Assembly: GCF_963678975.1 (NCBI RefSeq)
Contig: NC_089275.1
Location: 17,372,220-17,436,219 of the forward strand
Direction of reading: 5' to 3'
Source: Dysidea avara
Lineage: Eukaryota; Porifera; Demospongiae; Dictyoceratida; Dysideidae
Length of the DNA stretch: 64,000 bases
Of this stretch, positions 22,626 through 35,117 are shown piece by piece (position 1 is the stretch's first letter; each line of letters begins with the position of its first letter). The position numbers and the translations under genes are program-made. Below the pieces are notes generated by a model, which ran no database searches, was not told the origin of the DNA, and saw only the letters and a list, made by a program, of their open reading frames with translations.

Positions 22626-23213
22626 CTTTTACAGCTTCTCTAGTATTCCATCGAACCAAAGCCAATATTACAGCCATTTTGGTACAGAGTGATGGGGTAA
22701 GACACTACTATTAAGACCTATTCGTGCCAACTGTCATCATCAAAATCATCACAATACGTGCTAAACTTGTGACAACAGGTTGTAAACTGTATTCTAGCAT
22801 AAAAGGTGTAGGATTTGCTTTGTAAAAAATGAGCAACTGCAACTAACAATATTTTGCAAAAAAAATTCAGATACTCTAATAGAACAGTAACTGCAAAATC
22901 TAAGCAGACAAATAGTAGCTATACCTAGAATTTACTTTGTTATAAAAACTATTGCAAATAAATACAGGCACTACATATATATTACAACTTTACATAGCAA
23001 GCAAGCACAAAATTATATTGATATAAATTGGCTTTTTAGGGATTGGTAGGTATTTTTCTGTATTGGTAGAGCAGTAGTTTCTTATATCATCATCATTGCA
23101 TATGTAGATAAGAAGAACAATGATTTGTGTAAAAACAACCTCAAAGCCAGTTTATGGTTGGCTTTTGGATACATACTTAAAATACAAAGAGTGAAATCCA
23201 TGCAAAAAAACAT
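22626..23213. other. No gene recognised
   Basis: AT-rich. ATACTCTAATAGAACAGTAA at about 22872 is another isolated motif copy. Confidence 0.4.
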
Positions 23214-23414
23214 ATAAAAGGGTGTGGCTTTCAAAAAAAAGTCTGAGTGAAAAAAGTTGTGAAAAAAAGGTGGCGGCCATGAAATGGCTGCAATGATGTG
23301 GATGACAAACCATTAGTAAAATTTATTATCATTAACAGCCATTTCATGGCTGCCACCTTTGTTTTCACAACTTCTTTCACCCAGATTTTTTTGAAGGCCG
23401 CACCCTTTTATACA
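23214..23414. mobile_element. Foldback MITE, ~200 bp
   Basis: The left TATAAAAGGGTGTGGCTTTC and right inverted GAAGGCCGCACCCTTTTATA are outer ends. The inner arms GGCCATGAAATGGCTG and CAGCCATTTCATGGCTGCC face a 30-40-bp loop. The arms are about 80-85 bp. Confidence 0.82.
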
Positions 23415-24059
23415 ACTTACATGGTATAACTTTCTTTTAGTTTCAAAATGCAGCCAGATACTGTAGCTGCATTCACAGAAAATTTCAGGCAATTATATGC
23501 AATGATGAAACTCAAATTTTGTGTGTGAAAAAGATACTGTTTGCAAATCCGGTTACAAATTAATATAGACAGGTTACTACATACATAGCTAGCTAGATGA
23601 GCAGATAGATAAGATGGCAAGAATCACTGAGCAGCAGCAGACTCACAAAGATCACTAAACTAGGCAGTACATACATCCAAACCTTACAGAATTATCATAA
23701 CACGATGTAACAAGTAGTAATTGGTTCACTGACACAACAATGTAGAAGTCTTCAGAAAGTCTAAAGTGGGGAAGTGCTATATTAGGCAATTATTGTGTGC
23801 ATTGGCTCACATAGTACAAATCCCCATTAATAAGCCATTAGATCTCTGACAGTGATGAGACCTTTTAAAAACATGAGAATACGTACGTTGTAGGAGAGTA
23901 TACTGTAATAATGTTTCCATTTTAAAAAGATCAACTAAAGCAATTACATGTGTTTTATTTAATAAAACAAAAAATCTTTAAAACAGCTCTCCTTCAAGTA
24001 CATATACTCTAGCATTGGCTAGACATAATTAAACCCTTCAGAGTAACCCTCTACCCTGT

Positions 24060-25052
24060 CCAACAAGTTTCTATGGAATTAAATTTTCTGCTGACTGATC
24101 AAATGATGCCTATATACAGCCAAACATAACTAAAATATGATTAAGGCTATGTGTTTGACTCTTCATTGTTCAACGTCGTCTCAGCCTGAAATTAAATGTG
24201 CCTTTTCACCACCTGCAGCAATGAATCATGGACTTACCCTTTTCTTTCTTTGTGTTTTCACTACCACATAGGTGTTGATGCAATATGGCCTCTGCAGCTG
24301 GATATCATGTAATTGCCTGTGATTTTGGATTGATTGCAAAGGTGGTACTTGTACTGTTCTTCATCTGTAATGCTGTATAGCGGGTACAACATACCTGAAA
24401 ATGAAGCAGAATGACCACTTGACAGACAGGGCATATAAGGCATTTCACAATTTCTGTAGTGACTGGGCTGAAAACGAAGTGGAATGGCCATATCACTTTC
24501 ATGGTTGGGACACATGTTAAGTTGCTCAATCAATTTTTATATTGTCTGGCCTTTCCTTTGATTCCTTGCGTTGCTTCTCCGGTCACCAAAAAGTTAAAGA
24601 ACAAGTGTAAGGAAAATTAATAAATATTATATTTGAGTAGGAATCACAAAAATAAGAGACAGTGATCAGAAATAAAGGAGGTCATCTACACCTGCAGCAA
24701 TACTAGTGGACATTTAATCCCTACTTCAGTCATGGGTAGCTAAAATGTACACACTAAATATTTTAAGGGAGAAAATTTTTGCTGATTTCAAGGTTTTGGG
24801 GGTTAACAGCAAATTTTTTATCCTTGAAATATTTAGACCTCCATATAGTCTAATGCATTTGAGATTGTTTGCAAATCTGTAAAAATAAATAAATTAGGTA
24901 ACATTGTTCAACCTTGAAAATTTAGCCCCTCAAAATATTTAGGCTATACATGTACAGTATTCTATATATGACTGAAGTATGGGAATTTATAGTAGATGTT
25001 TCCTTGCTTTTATTTTATGATCCCCACTCAAATACAAAATTTCCTTACATGT
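24060..25052. repeat. Dispersed repeat family 1, copy with MITE-like ends
   Basis: 24.06-24.55 kb matches blocks of the 49.8-50.1 and 50.9-51.2 kb copies (TTGTTCAACGTCGTCTCAGCCTG; TCATCTGTAATGCTGTATAG; TTTCATGGTTGGGACACATG). From 24602 to 25052 a terminal repeat pair is clear: ACAAGTGTAAGGAAAATTAA at the left and inverted TTTCCTTACATGT at the right, each next to TTTGAGT(A/G)GG. The protein frames on the minus strand here are repeat-derived. Confidence 0.6.
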
Positions 25053-27237
25053 AATAATATAGTCTACACTTGTTAGAAATTAAAATAGAATTTTGGGAGT
25101 TCAGTAAGCGCTTCCTCTTTCCAGTGAATAAAAGGTGATTTTCATTAATATTAATGAACGCAATTATGGTAACTGTTTCCTGTATATGTACAGCTTCTAT
25201 TGACTGCCCAACTGATTTCCTTCCTTTCAGTAGCTGCTTAGCTTGCATGCATACATAGTACCACTCAGAATTATTTGAAATACATGTAACTATTTAAAAC
25301 AAGATATTGTATAGGCTACCCTATGCTAGGCTAATAAGAGATTAGGCCGCCATACTATACAAACACAACTATTAACGTCTGCGTATATTCAGTATCCATA
25401 TTATGAATCAGATTTTTGTGTCATGGTTGTAGATCTAATAGTTTATTTGTTAGCACAAACAAGAATTGTTGAGATGGTATCCAACAATCCATATTACTTT
25501 CATCATGATATAAAGTCACAGCAGACAATTACATCACACTACACACAAGAATGGTTTAATTGTGATCATATACATGAATATAATGATACATACAACTAAT
25601 TACTGTAGTATCTGAGTTCTTCAGTATCATGGAGATTCAGCACAACAGTGCATGCATCTTTCAGCTTGTCCAACGTCTTTTGAAATTCACAACTTCCTTA
25701 CACATAGTGGTATAATCAGCTGAAGTGGATTATCATCATACCAAAACAAAAGGCCTGTCCTCACAATAAAGAGTCCCAATAAACGTTTTACTAATGTACG
25801 TAGTATAAGTGTACTCATTGGTTTGTTATTGTGATGCAAATTAGTTACAAAAATCATGAGGACAAAAACATTAAATCATTTACATTAAAAAAAAACATGT
25901 CATTACAATAGTCTCACTGATACGTGACTAGCTGAGCAGAAACCTTTTAGCATAATTCTATTTTGCTATAAAATGTATCAGAATAAACTGGCAAAAATAA
26001 ACTTATGCATGTTTTAATCACTTTGGTATGAACTACACCTTGATGGATTTACCAGTTCATGGTGAATAGATTGAGCCAATTCATACCATCACAAGTTATG
26101 ATAGATTAAATAAGTGCCTGTGATTTATTCGCTGTATTGTTGCTGGAGAAATTGACTGTTCCAACTGCCTAGTGCCATAACTCCACGACTATTTATCATA
26201 AAAGACTAAAACTTTGGCTGTTCACTCTTTTGTTACTATAGATAACATAAAATCAATAGAATGGAATTCGAGGAATGCACAAAATTAGACTAGTTATTGC
26301 TCAGCCAGTCACATAACTACAGAGTGTATAATCTTCTTTGTTGGAGACTTTGGACTACTTAATTAATGATGCTTGTATAGGAGGTGCACCCACAGCCTCA
26401 GTTGTTGCATAATGAGGACTGAAGCAGTACGTACTCCTCTCAGGCTATATTGCAATAAGACTATTAATGCATAACATGAACGGTTATGGGTGGGATTTCA
26501 TTCCTGTAGTTTACAAGACTTTTGTAGTTGTAGAATTAGTTAACATAATATATACCACTTTAGCGTGGGCGTTCAAAGGCGTCGCTCGGTGTTTAACTCG
26601 CATATTGCCCGGGGCAATATCATGGGAAAGCGGTTTGCCAATGACTTTAATACCCAGCCAGTTCAAAGAATCGATGCGCTTTGACTCGTTATATTGAGCG
26701 ACATAGAGCTTTGTATTGTAGGACTCGGTTTTGTAGAGGTTGCTAAGCTTAGTACATAGGCTAAGATAGAGTAGTTGATTGTTACTAAAGGATAATGAAG
26801 GCACAAAATAATTGTTTGGGCGATTGTGGATGCGTATTTCTACCCACCGCGTATCAGCCTTTGAACAGACCACGGAACAGCAAAGCTACTACTGCTAAGT
26901 TGAAATAGGTTAGTAACTTACAGTTCTAAGTACTTAACTTAATATAATAACTTACTTACTGTCCCAATAGCGAAGTCAGTTGGCTTAACTTAGTACAAAA
27001 TTGATAACAATATAAACTCCATCCCACAATCGCAAGTTTTCTAACACTGCGTGTTGAAGCATAGTAACGTATTAATGACGTTTTAACGTATGGACAACGT
27101 TTTGATGGCTATTAGCCCACGCTATTAAAACCACAATCGATCTTCAGATGCTACTGTATAAAACAAATGGGATGAGTTCTCGTTAGTTCTTTCACCTATT
27201 AGGTGAGTGTGCCCCAAGTGATATATATCACTTGTAC
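25053..27237. other. No gene recognised
   Basis: AT-rich, with a GC-richer patch at 26.57-26.70 kb that includes the palindrome ATTGCCCGGGGCAAT. A 120-codon minus-strand frame (26873-26511) overlaps it but has no recognisable domain. Confidence 0.4.
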
Positions 27238-27338
27238 CATGGCTGCTTGGGATTTTGCTGACATATACACCCGCAGCCCTCGGGCCTGCGGCCCTCGTGC
27301 TTTGGGTGTATATATCAGCAAAATCCCTCGCAGCCATG
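27238..27338. mobile_element. 101-bp hairpin MITE with GC-rich loop
   Basis: CATGGCTGCTTGGGATTTTG...ATATACACCC is matched by inverted GGGTGTATATATCAGCAAAA...GCAGCCATG. The loop is rich in GCCCTCGGGCCTGCGGCCCTCG. Both strands stay open across it only because of the palindrome. Confidence 0.78.
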
Positions 27339-29085
27339 ATATAACTATTACATGTGCATACATGGTTGCAGCTGGCTTTATGTGTAGCTGTGTGCATTTA
27401 GTTGTACTTACTGTACATGTAGGTTGTATTCTCAGTATTCAACTACATGACTAAACCTACATTAACTCACTACACAGTAAAAATTTGAAATCACCTCCCT
27501 GAACATTCAAGTATGACAACAGATATAGGTACTTTTAGACAGGACATAACTAAGTTTGCACAAATATGTATGTATGAAATTACTCATGATTGAGCTTTAT
27601 ACATTAATTATAATACAGCTGTAATTAAATAATTCTATTTTTATTCTGGCAGACATCCATTCAATACAGTAAGTGGCTGGCCCACTGTTTTGCATATTTA
27701 GCAAAATCAACCATACGGACACGAAAGCCTAGACTGAGATAACACCAGTATGAAGTTGCTGCATACAGGCTAACAATTCCCACATCAAAATTTGTCTTCA
27801 ACTTGTCTGGTCTGCTTTTGGAAGATGGTTATCTGGTAGTCTGTATAACCCCACCAGACGTGTACAGGTCTGTGAACACCAGGGATGCGCTGTACAGGGT
27901 TTAAACACACTGGACAGACAAGCCGGGAACTGAATGTGTGGTGTATGTCTGTTTTGTGAGATGTCAGCCTATTTTGTCGGCTGTTTTGTGGTCTGGTGCC
28001 TTCAATTATCATTGCCGTCCATTTGCAGTCTGTCTTTCGCCTACTCATACTGGTAAAAAACCTATCTACAACTCTACAAGGAACTATAGATGCTCTTAAA
28101 GGTCATCATTTGTGAAAAATCTATATGCATAGCTACCAGGGCTGGTGAGTTACAATGCTTTAAAATACTAAATAAATTGTTTTCTGTGAATCAACAATGT
28201 GCCCATGTGGGTGATTTCCAAAATTCAGTCACATAATATATACATGGTCTGCCAAATACTTGACTGTTTTATTAGAATAATTTTTAGTGTGCGATTGTTC
28301 AATTAGAGTAGCACAGCAGAGAAACACATGCAGCTATGCAGTAACGTCCTTGATGATGTAACCGATACCAGCAATTTATTATAGGTCATTTCCATCCCTT
28401 CTACTTTCCTAGAATCGAATTCTTATCAATTACAATAGAGTTACAAGTTTTTAACTTACATATGGTTAATATTTCTTTATCCTTAGGCTTAACATTAAAT
28501 TACAAGCACAACGTTAACCAAAATACTATAATATGATCACATGTGTATTACTGAAATATGATTCTCAATGGTAAACAACTCTAAGGAATGATATAATAAT
28601 CACAATAGTTGAGTAGAAGTGATTGTTATATCATGAAGGGTTTATGTACTTGTATGTGTTAAAGAGTAGTTGGAAAAGACAGACATGGTAGGTTGAGTGT
28701 GCACACATGGGTATATTCTTTTAAAGTACGCTTTTACATTGGCATAACAGTTAACTTTTATATCATTGTTTGTGCACTACTATAGACTTCCAGACACAGT
28801 TTGCTGTCTCCACATATGACCATTCTATTTAATTAGTGCAAGAGTGCATGTGCAGAGACCTATGAGACAGAGCTGGGTTTACCCCTATGACTCAAATTAC
28901 TTGTTTAACACTGCAATTAGAATGCTAGAGCATAAACCCCTCAATGAAAAGTGCTTGCAATGAAGCCATATATGTGCTGGCCTGCAAGATTACACTGAAT
29001 CTATAGCTCTTATGACTGGTGGCACTCTCTTTGCACATGTGTTCACACAGATGGCATTTACGTATATCGTGAGTATAATATTATT
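27339..29085. other. No gene recognised
   Basis: Motif variants at about 28256 (TGACTGTTTTATTAGAATAA) and 28297 (GATTGTTCAATTAGAGTAGC). No coding or RNA feature. Confidence 0.4.
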
Positions 29086-29335
29086 TGTGACTGGGCCTAT
29101 GAAAATAGGGCATGTGGGCACATAAAAATTGCCTACCTTTCAAACTTTCATAACTTATAACATTTCATGGCAACATGCTATGGCCATGCAATTTTCAGCA
29201 CTTATTAAACATTTAATTACCAATATGATAAAGGTTACAGAATGCAATATTGTATTTCAATACTGAGATATGACTGAAAGTGTGACGGGATGTAGTTTGC
29301 ACCCACATGCCCTATTTTTGCAAGCCTGGTCACAT
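29086..29335. mobile_element. MITE, TATGTGACCGGG family, copy 2
   Basis: TGTGACTGGGCCTATGAAAA with TAGGGCATGTGGGC at the left. Inverted GCCCTATTTTTGCAAGCCTGGTCACA at the right. The sub-terminal GGGCATGTGGGC is shared with the 46.1-kb copy. Confidence 0.78.
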
Positions 29336-30047
29336 AGAGTATTGAACAGCACATTACCCCGTGATTAATGATTGCATAGAGTAACATATATTTTAGTAAT
29401 TGTTCGTTTATGTTGCTGTTAATTAATAGCTGCTGTATTTAGTCCAACTTGGCCACTACAAGCAAAATGACTAAACTTGTTAAAGTTCTGGCAATGCCAA
29501 TCAAATCCTTAAAGCATAGCAACACGCTTGTTTATTTAATTGCCTTCAAGAGTGAACTGGAGTTATCTTGGGCACTTACTTGTACAACAACTGTTGAATA
29601 CTTGGTTGAATAACATGAAAAATTGGTGAGCAAAGACCTGTTGCCACATACACATTTCAAGTTACTATTTCACGTAAATGAACTGAAAATCCATGTTACT
29701 CTATGTAATCATTAATCATGGGGTAATGCATTGTCCAATACACTTGGTTACTATTATATACTCTTGCTTACATGTTAATAGATAAGCGGTATGTGAAGAC
29801 AATGTCTGGTCTGGAAGTCAAGACTGGTATTCCAAACAACATGAGCATACTGTACAAGCAACTGTTGACCAAATTTAAAACATATTTTGAAAAGTCTATG
29901 TCTGGTCTTTTTATCCATCCAATGGTTGAAGTGATTAAAATTTTATATAAATTATACAAAACAGTCAAAAGTTTGTGGCGAAGCATTTTAACAGAAAGAA
30001 GACTGTTGCAAACAGTGCATCAAACAGCACCTTTCTGCATGGCTATA
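29336..30047. other. No gene recognised
   Basis: Opposed open frames at 29.77-30.07 kb have no domain and no splice support. Confidence 0.4.
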
Positions 30048-30240
30048 ATACCGTATTTACTTGGTTAAATTTTATTATCTTAGTTCCGATGATCAATGTG
30101 ATATGACTATTTGAAGTTGACCACCACTCAATGTCCCAAAAAGAAGTTGAAGCCCTTATCTTCAAAATTGATTGTTGCACCACTCGAGTGCAGCTACAGT
30201 ACTATTAAAGGTGCGGCATTTAACCAAGTAAATATGGTAT
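30048..30240. mobile_element. MITE with ATACCGTATTTACTTGGTTAAAT termini
   Basis: Left ATACCGTATTTACTTGGTTA and right TAACCAAGTAAATATGGTAT are a 23-bp inverted pair with one to two mismatches. Total 193 bp. Target duplication not certain. Confidence 0.72.
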
Positions 30241-30513
30241 ATACTCATACTGTTGTCCCTATGGTGTTGCTACACACTGCCCATGTAATAAGTATTAAAA
30301 TAATTCCCAGCCCTGGATTCACCCCACAGTAACAAAATGGGGACTACATGATTATCAATGATGTATCTACTGTACATGTATATACAATATATTTGTCATG
30401 ATGCTTTGCATATTCATACATGCAAAATTCTAAGGCTATGCTGTTCCAGTGCTCCTGATAATGGTCGGACACCGGACAATTTCCGGACAAATTAACCAAT
30501 GTCTGACCATAAT

Positions 30514-30898
30514 TAGTGTTGCACCGATATGAAATTTTGCCAATATTCCAATAACCGATATTGGATAATAGTTTCAAACCGATAAATGTAGCCGATCCAA
30601 TATAGTACAGCATGTCTATTTTGTAACAATTTTTACTAGAAATTTGATTGTGAAGGACCAATTTAGCTTGTTTATAGTGGCAGTATTGCTACAACAACAG
30701 TTGATAGTACACTGAAGCAGTATATAACAATGTTGTAATGTAGGAAAAGGCAACTCAATGTGTTTATAAATATCATTTGGTGTACATGAGCATATATCTG
30801 TATCTGCTGCTTTTTTCATCTTGGTGCCGATCCGATACTGATATACAAAAAACACAGCCGATATATGGTTTTTCGATCTGATTATTGATGCAACACTA
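30514..30898. mobile_element. hAT MITE, 385 bp, with perfect 8-bp TSD
   Basis: TAGTGTTGCACCGATATGAA at the left. Inverted TTGATGCAACACTA at the right. Flanked by ACCATAAT on both sides (30506-30513 and 30899-30906). TAGTGTTGCACCGATA is a widespread hAT terminus. GCCGATCC/CCGATA sub-terminal repeats face inward on both sides. Confidence 0.92.
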
Positions 30899-31287
30899 AC
30901 CATAATTGCATTTGGCAGGACATAATGTCCTATCAAAGGAGCCCAAAAAGATCAGGGTGTGCATATTTGGTTTACTGTGTACTCTACTACTAATAGCTGT
31001 CTCTTGGTTGCTAGGAAATTAAACATTCAAGCCACACAAGAGAGTGACCACTAATTACCAATGCCAACCCCTCTGCTGTATAGAAACCTCACAAAATCAC
31101 TTGTCATAGTATCTCAGCACATAAAAGAATGTCTATCCTCAGCAATGCCTACAGCCAGAGTGCCTTACATCAGAGAATGCTTACTACAGGCAGTGTTATA
31201 GGTCACTTGTGTCCATACAAAATATAAATTTGTCCAGACAAGTTTAAATTTATCAGGACATTTTGTGCTGGAATTTAAGTGTTTAGG

Positions 31288-31420
31288 TCCAGTCATAGAT
31301 TTTTTCTCCTTTCTCCACCTTTTCAAACACACTTAATGTATAACAACTTTAAACATGCTGTAAGACCAGGTGTCCTACAGACCTTCAGCACTTGTGCTGT
31401 AAAGCCTTAATAAATAAATA
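31288..31420 (+). repeat. SINE-like repeat D, 3' part
   Basis: TAGGTCCAGTCATAGATTTT, CTTTTCAAACACACTTAATG and ATGCTGTAAGACCAGGTGTC...CTTGTGCTGTAAAGCCTTAA match the reverse complement of 54.69-54.86 kb. Ends in (TAAA)n, as SINE tails do. Confidence 0.65.
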
Positions 31421-31689
31421 ATTTTAAAAAAAAAGAATTCTTATCGGAAGCACTGCCGTTCATTCACAAGCATCCTGAAAACACTCAGTGTATGCAATAA
31501 TAGGTTGCACTGGGTTTTTTAACTATTGTGTGGGAGCTGTATTGCTCTTTATTTGGCTTGCATAACTTTTTCATATCTAATTTTAGAATTGACACATTCT
31601 ACATGCTAATATCAATTCTATCAATGCATGTGAAGAACTACATGCTGTATGAAAAAGTTATACAAGCCAGGTACTGTAAAGAACAACAG

Positions 31690-31848
31690 CTGCCACACAA
31701 TAATATCACTTGTGAGTATCCGTCCTGTTTCATTTTGGATAAACACTTGCGAGCGAAACAGGTGCCATACACCTGTATATGTCCTTAGTTTTTAAATTGC
31801 TCACATTCTCATGAGACGACGTGCGTTTGAGTGGTACTGTACATATAA
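31690..31848. repeat. Family G MITE, diverged copy
   Basis: AGTATCCGTCCTGTTTCATT, GCGAGCGAAACAGGTGCCAT and the end block GACGTGCGTTTGAGTGGTAC align with 50.65-50.77 kb. The left terminus is lost. Confidence 0.55.
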
Positions 31849-34800
31849 TGAAATTTATGATTTTATAACTTAATGTAGCAGTTTGTATTAATAAAAAAGC
31901 AGGAAATAATAAATCACATGCAACAAATAGCACCTTTAAAGAAGAGTTCTATAGCACATTCAAATAAACAAGACAACACCGAAGGCCAAATATTGAATTT
32001 CAATAAAATCGATTTTTGGTCTCCTTGCCTACCACATTCACAAGGCTTGAGGCTAAACAATGCATTGCACAGCCACTATTACTCCACAACACATATTATT
32101 GCATGTGTACACATAATAGCACTACTTGTGGCTGTTTTGCTTGCACTCTACAAAAACACAGTTTGAGTATAAGTACAAAACATGAAATATATAGCCAATC
32201 AGATCAAGTAAAATTTGGACAGAATATGATGTTCTTGTGTACGCACAGACGAGCATTAACAGATACTACAAAATAGTTCATGTATACAGTGCTTACAAGG
32301 ATAAAAGAAAGACACCATTAATCCAAAACAAATTGTGCTATGGTCAAATACTGTACCACAGAATTAGCTACAACACTACTTTGAAGATAAGGAGGTTTTC
32401 TGCTCCTTTTGCTACTGATGTAAACAGCTATTATAACTTTAAGATCGTATAAGAAACCTTAAGATTACACAGAGTGATTTATCTGACACACTCTACAGTG
32501 CTTTTTGTGGCATAATACAAATCAAGGACCATCAACTCTTTAACAGCCTCTTGAAGCTTGTCTATCAGTTTGTTTATAGCACTAAAGTCACTATAACTAT
32601 ACTGTATGTAGTAGATTTGTGTCATCAAACTGTTCACCCAATACATCTTCAGTAACTACTCCAAATTGTAGATCCATGCATAACACCATCCAGAGCCATT
32701 ATCACTCCCACAAAATTGTGTAGCCATACCCCTAAGAAGCAAGCTCTATGTTACCCATAATTGGTTGTGAACGTGACAATTAAAGGATTTCAAATTATCA
32801 GTATCAATTCCAGGAGGCATGACTAACCTCTTCTGCAATTAATCTTATTACCACCATAAATTCTTAAAGTTCCCAAAAAGGAAGCTCCTGATAAAAGTGC
32901 CAACTGACATTTGCAAGTTGCAAACATACAGTTGCTACACTGATAGCTGTACACCATGACACATATGTACTGGTTGAACTGACTACAAACAAATCAACAA
33001 CACTGCTAAGGCAGTATATATAGGTATGGGGAATCAGATGCCCTTTCATCATTTAATGACAAGTGAGTTCCTGTTATTACAGTTGTAATTACTCACTTTT
33101 CCCACTGAGTGCTTACTGCTGATCTAATGGTTTTATGGTTTAGGTCAGCAAACTCAGGCAAGCCTATCTAAACATTACGTGTAAACATGTTACCACATTA
33201 TAGGTAAACACATTCCACAATTCCATGCATGTAGACTACACAATAATGAATTCGCAAACATCAGATGTTAACAAGAGCTATGAATGACCACACTGTCTCT
33301 TGCCAACATATTAAAATCTGAGCTGGTTCTGAAATTTCATATACCAAAATTGTCATGGCAACACCTCACAATTTTTAACTCAAAACTAGCTACAAAGGTT
33401 AATACTGATGCATGAACACTTAGCATTATGTTCATACTTCTGTACACCAATACTATGGAGGCATATACTGTCAGTATGCACTTCTAAATTTATAGTGTAT
33501 CGTGACAGCAACTCCAGGCTTAAGCGAGAGGGTAGAAATTGAATACATATCAAAAATGTGTTAACTCTACATTAAAACTTTTACAAATTACAGAAAATAT
33601 CACCATGTTTCAAACAACGCATCGTAACTTCCACATACGTACTTTAATTTAGAGATAAGGTTTAGTGTATTAGAATCCTTGATGAAATGTGAGTCACGTG
33701 ATGTACAACCTTTTGTGTAGCAACCAATGTAAAAGAGAGGAAAGAGCCTTGTATGGCAAACTTATGCATCCAGGTATAAAATTAATAGTATGTTTTGTGA
33801 TATGTCTATGTCTGCGTGGATTCTTACACTCCAACTCACACTGTAGAATGATACTAAGTTCAGTGCTGAAATTCGGGAAACTTAATTAGCACAAATTTGA
33901 GGTTAGCGTAAGACAATGAATTTCTAATGGTGTGGAACCCTTACTATGGCCAACAACAAAAATCTGGATGCCATTATTAGTAGAGAAATTCAAGGGCTGT
34001 GTTTGTCAGGTAAATTATGGATTCTAATGGGTACGTACAATTTTTATCTAACATAAACACGTGTATTTTCTATAGGGCAAGAAACAATGGCTGTTGACAA
34101 CTGATCATTGAGAACAAGCTTGATTAGTTTTCAATTGAATGCGGCATACTTCATGATAATTGATGTTTAAAGTTAAACTTCAGTATACTGTGCATGTAAA
34201 ATTTCCAAAACCATTTTATTTTAATATGAGAACCATCAAACAGCTGCACCTTTGGTAATTAATTATCTTAGGAACCTCATGTTGAAATTTCACTACATCA
34301 GAATCATTAGCATGATTGGTGGAATGGGCACTAAACGATAGCGGGTACGATTTTATGCAGTAAGAGAACTACACAAGTTTTACAGAAACATACCCAGCAT
34401 CATAGGTCCTGTCACTCAGACTATCTTCAGCCTGTCGAGGGCAACTGGAAACTCACAATCAGTGGGTTTCAGTCCATTCCGTACACGTTATAGACCAGTC
34501 TATGTTCCGTATATTATGGTAATGCGCGCCAGTGATATGTAGACAGGACGGAGGGGAATCTTTTTGTGGTCCTTGGGAATAACGTAGCTATTAACAACTT
34601 GGGAATGTCGCACTCATGTTTTTAAGAGGACGTGAGGTAAGCTATCTCAGCTGACAGCGTTTCTATAAATACGACCGATGGCATTAATACAAGTCAAGTC
34701 TATGTGTTAATTCATTGCTGATTAACATTTTTTAAACACCTTATTCGTCGCGTGCACGTGCTTTACACGTCTTCACCCGATCTGGATTTCTAGTAGTAAG

Positions 34801-35117
34801 AAGTGATCTTTGTCTGAAGTAGTGTACGGGGTATGCTGATGTAGTATTTTATTTGTTGACGGGCAGTGTGAATGGCACCGAAAGGAAGGAATTTTCGAGG
34901 GTATTTGGGCTGTATTTGACATGTACAATGTTGACGTTTATATTAAACTTTGTTAGTGTGTTACCAAACAGTGTTAGTGTGTTTGCTGCAATGTATAGTA
35001 CATTTTTGTAATGTTCATATTTCATACCATAGATCTTCTACTGCGTACTGTATAATCCAGTTTTTAAATTAGCTCCTGGGTAACCAAGTGAACCGTTTCT
35101 CAAGCGAAGTCTGTCTT
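31849..35117. other. Upstream region of the TRPML gene; no separate gene recognised
   Basis: Small frames only. 34.45-34.90 kb is locally GC-richer (GGTAATGCGCGCCAG; GCGTGCACGTGCTTTACACG) and is the best candidate for a promoter and 5' leader. An ATG at about 34872 opens MAPKGRNFRGYLGCI before a stop. None of the acceptors I tried joins it in frame to the exon at 35118. Confidence 0.35.

Noticed and set aside
26511..26873. 120-codon minus-strand frame
   Set aside because: No recognisable domain, no splice continuation, and it overlaps a palindromic GC-rich patch; treated as chance.
34872..34918. Upstream first coding exon (MAPKGRNFRG) for the TRPML gene
   Set aside because: Every acceptor tried between 35036 and 35088 gives a stop in the resulting phase.
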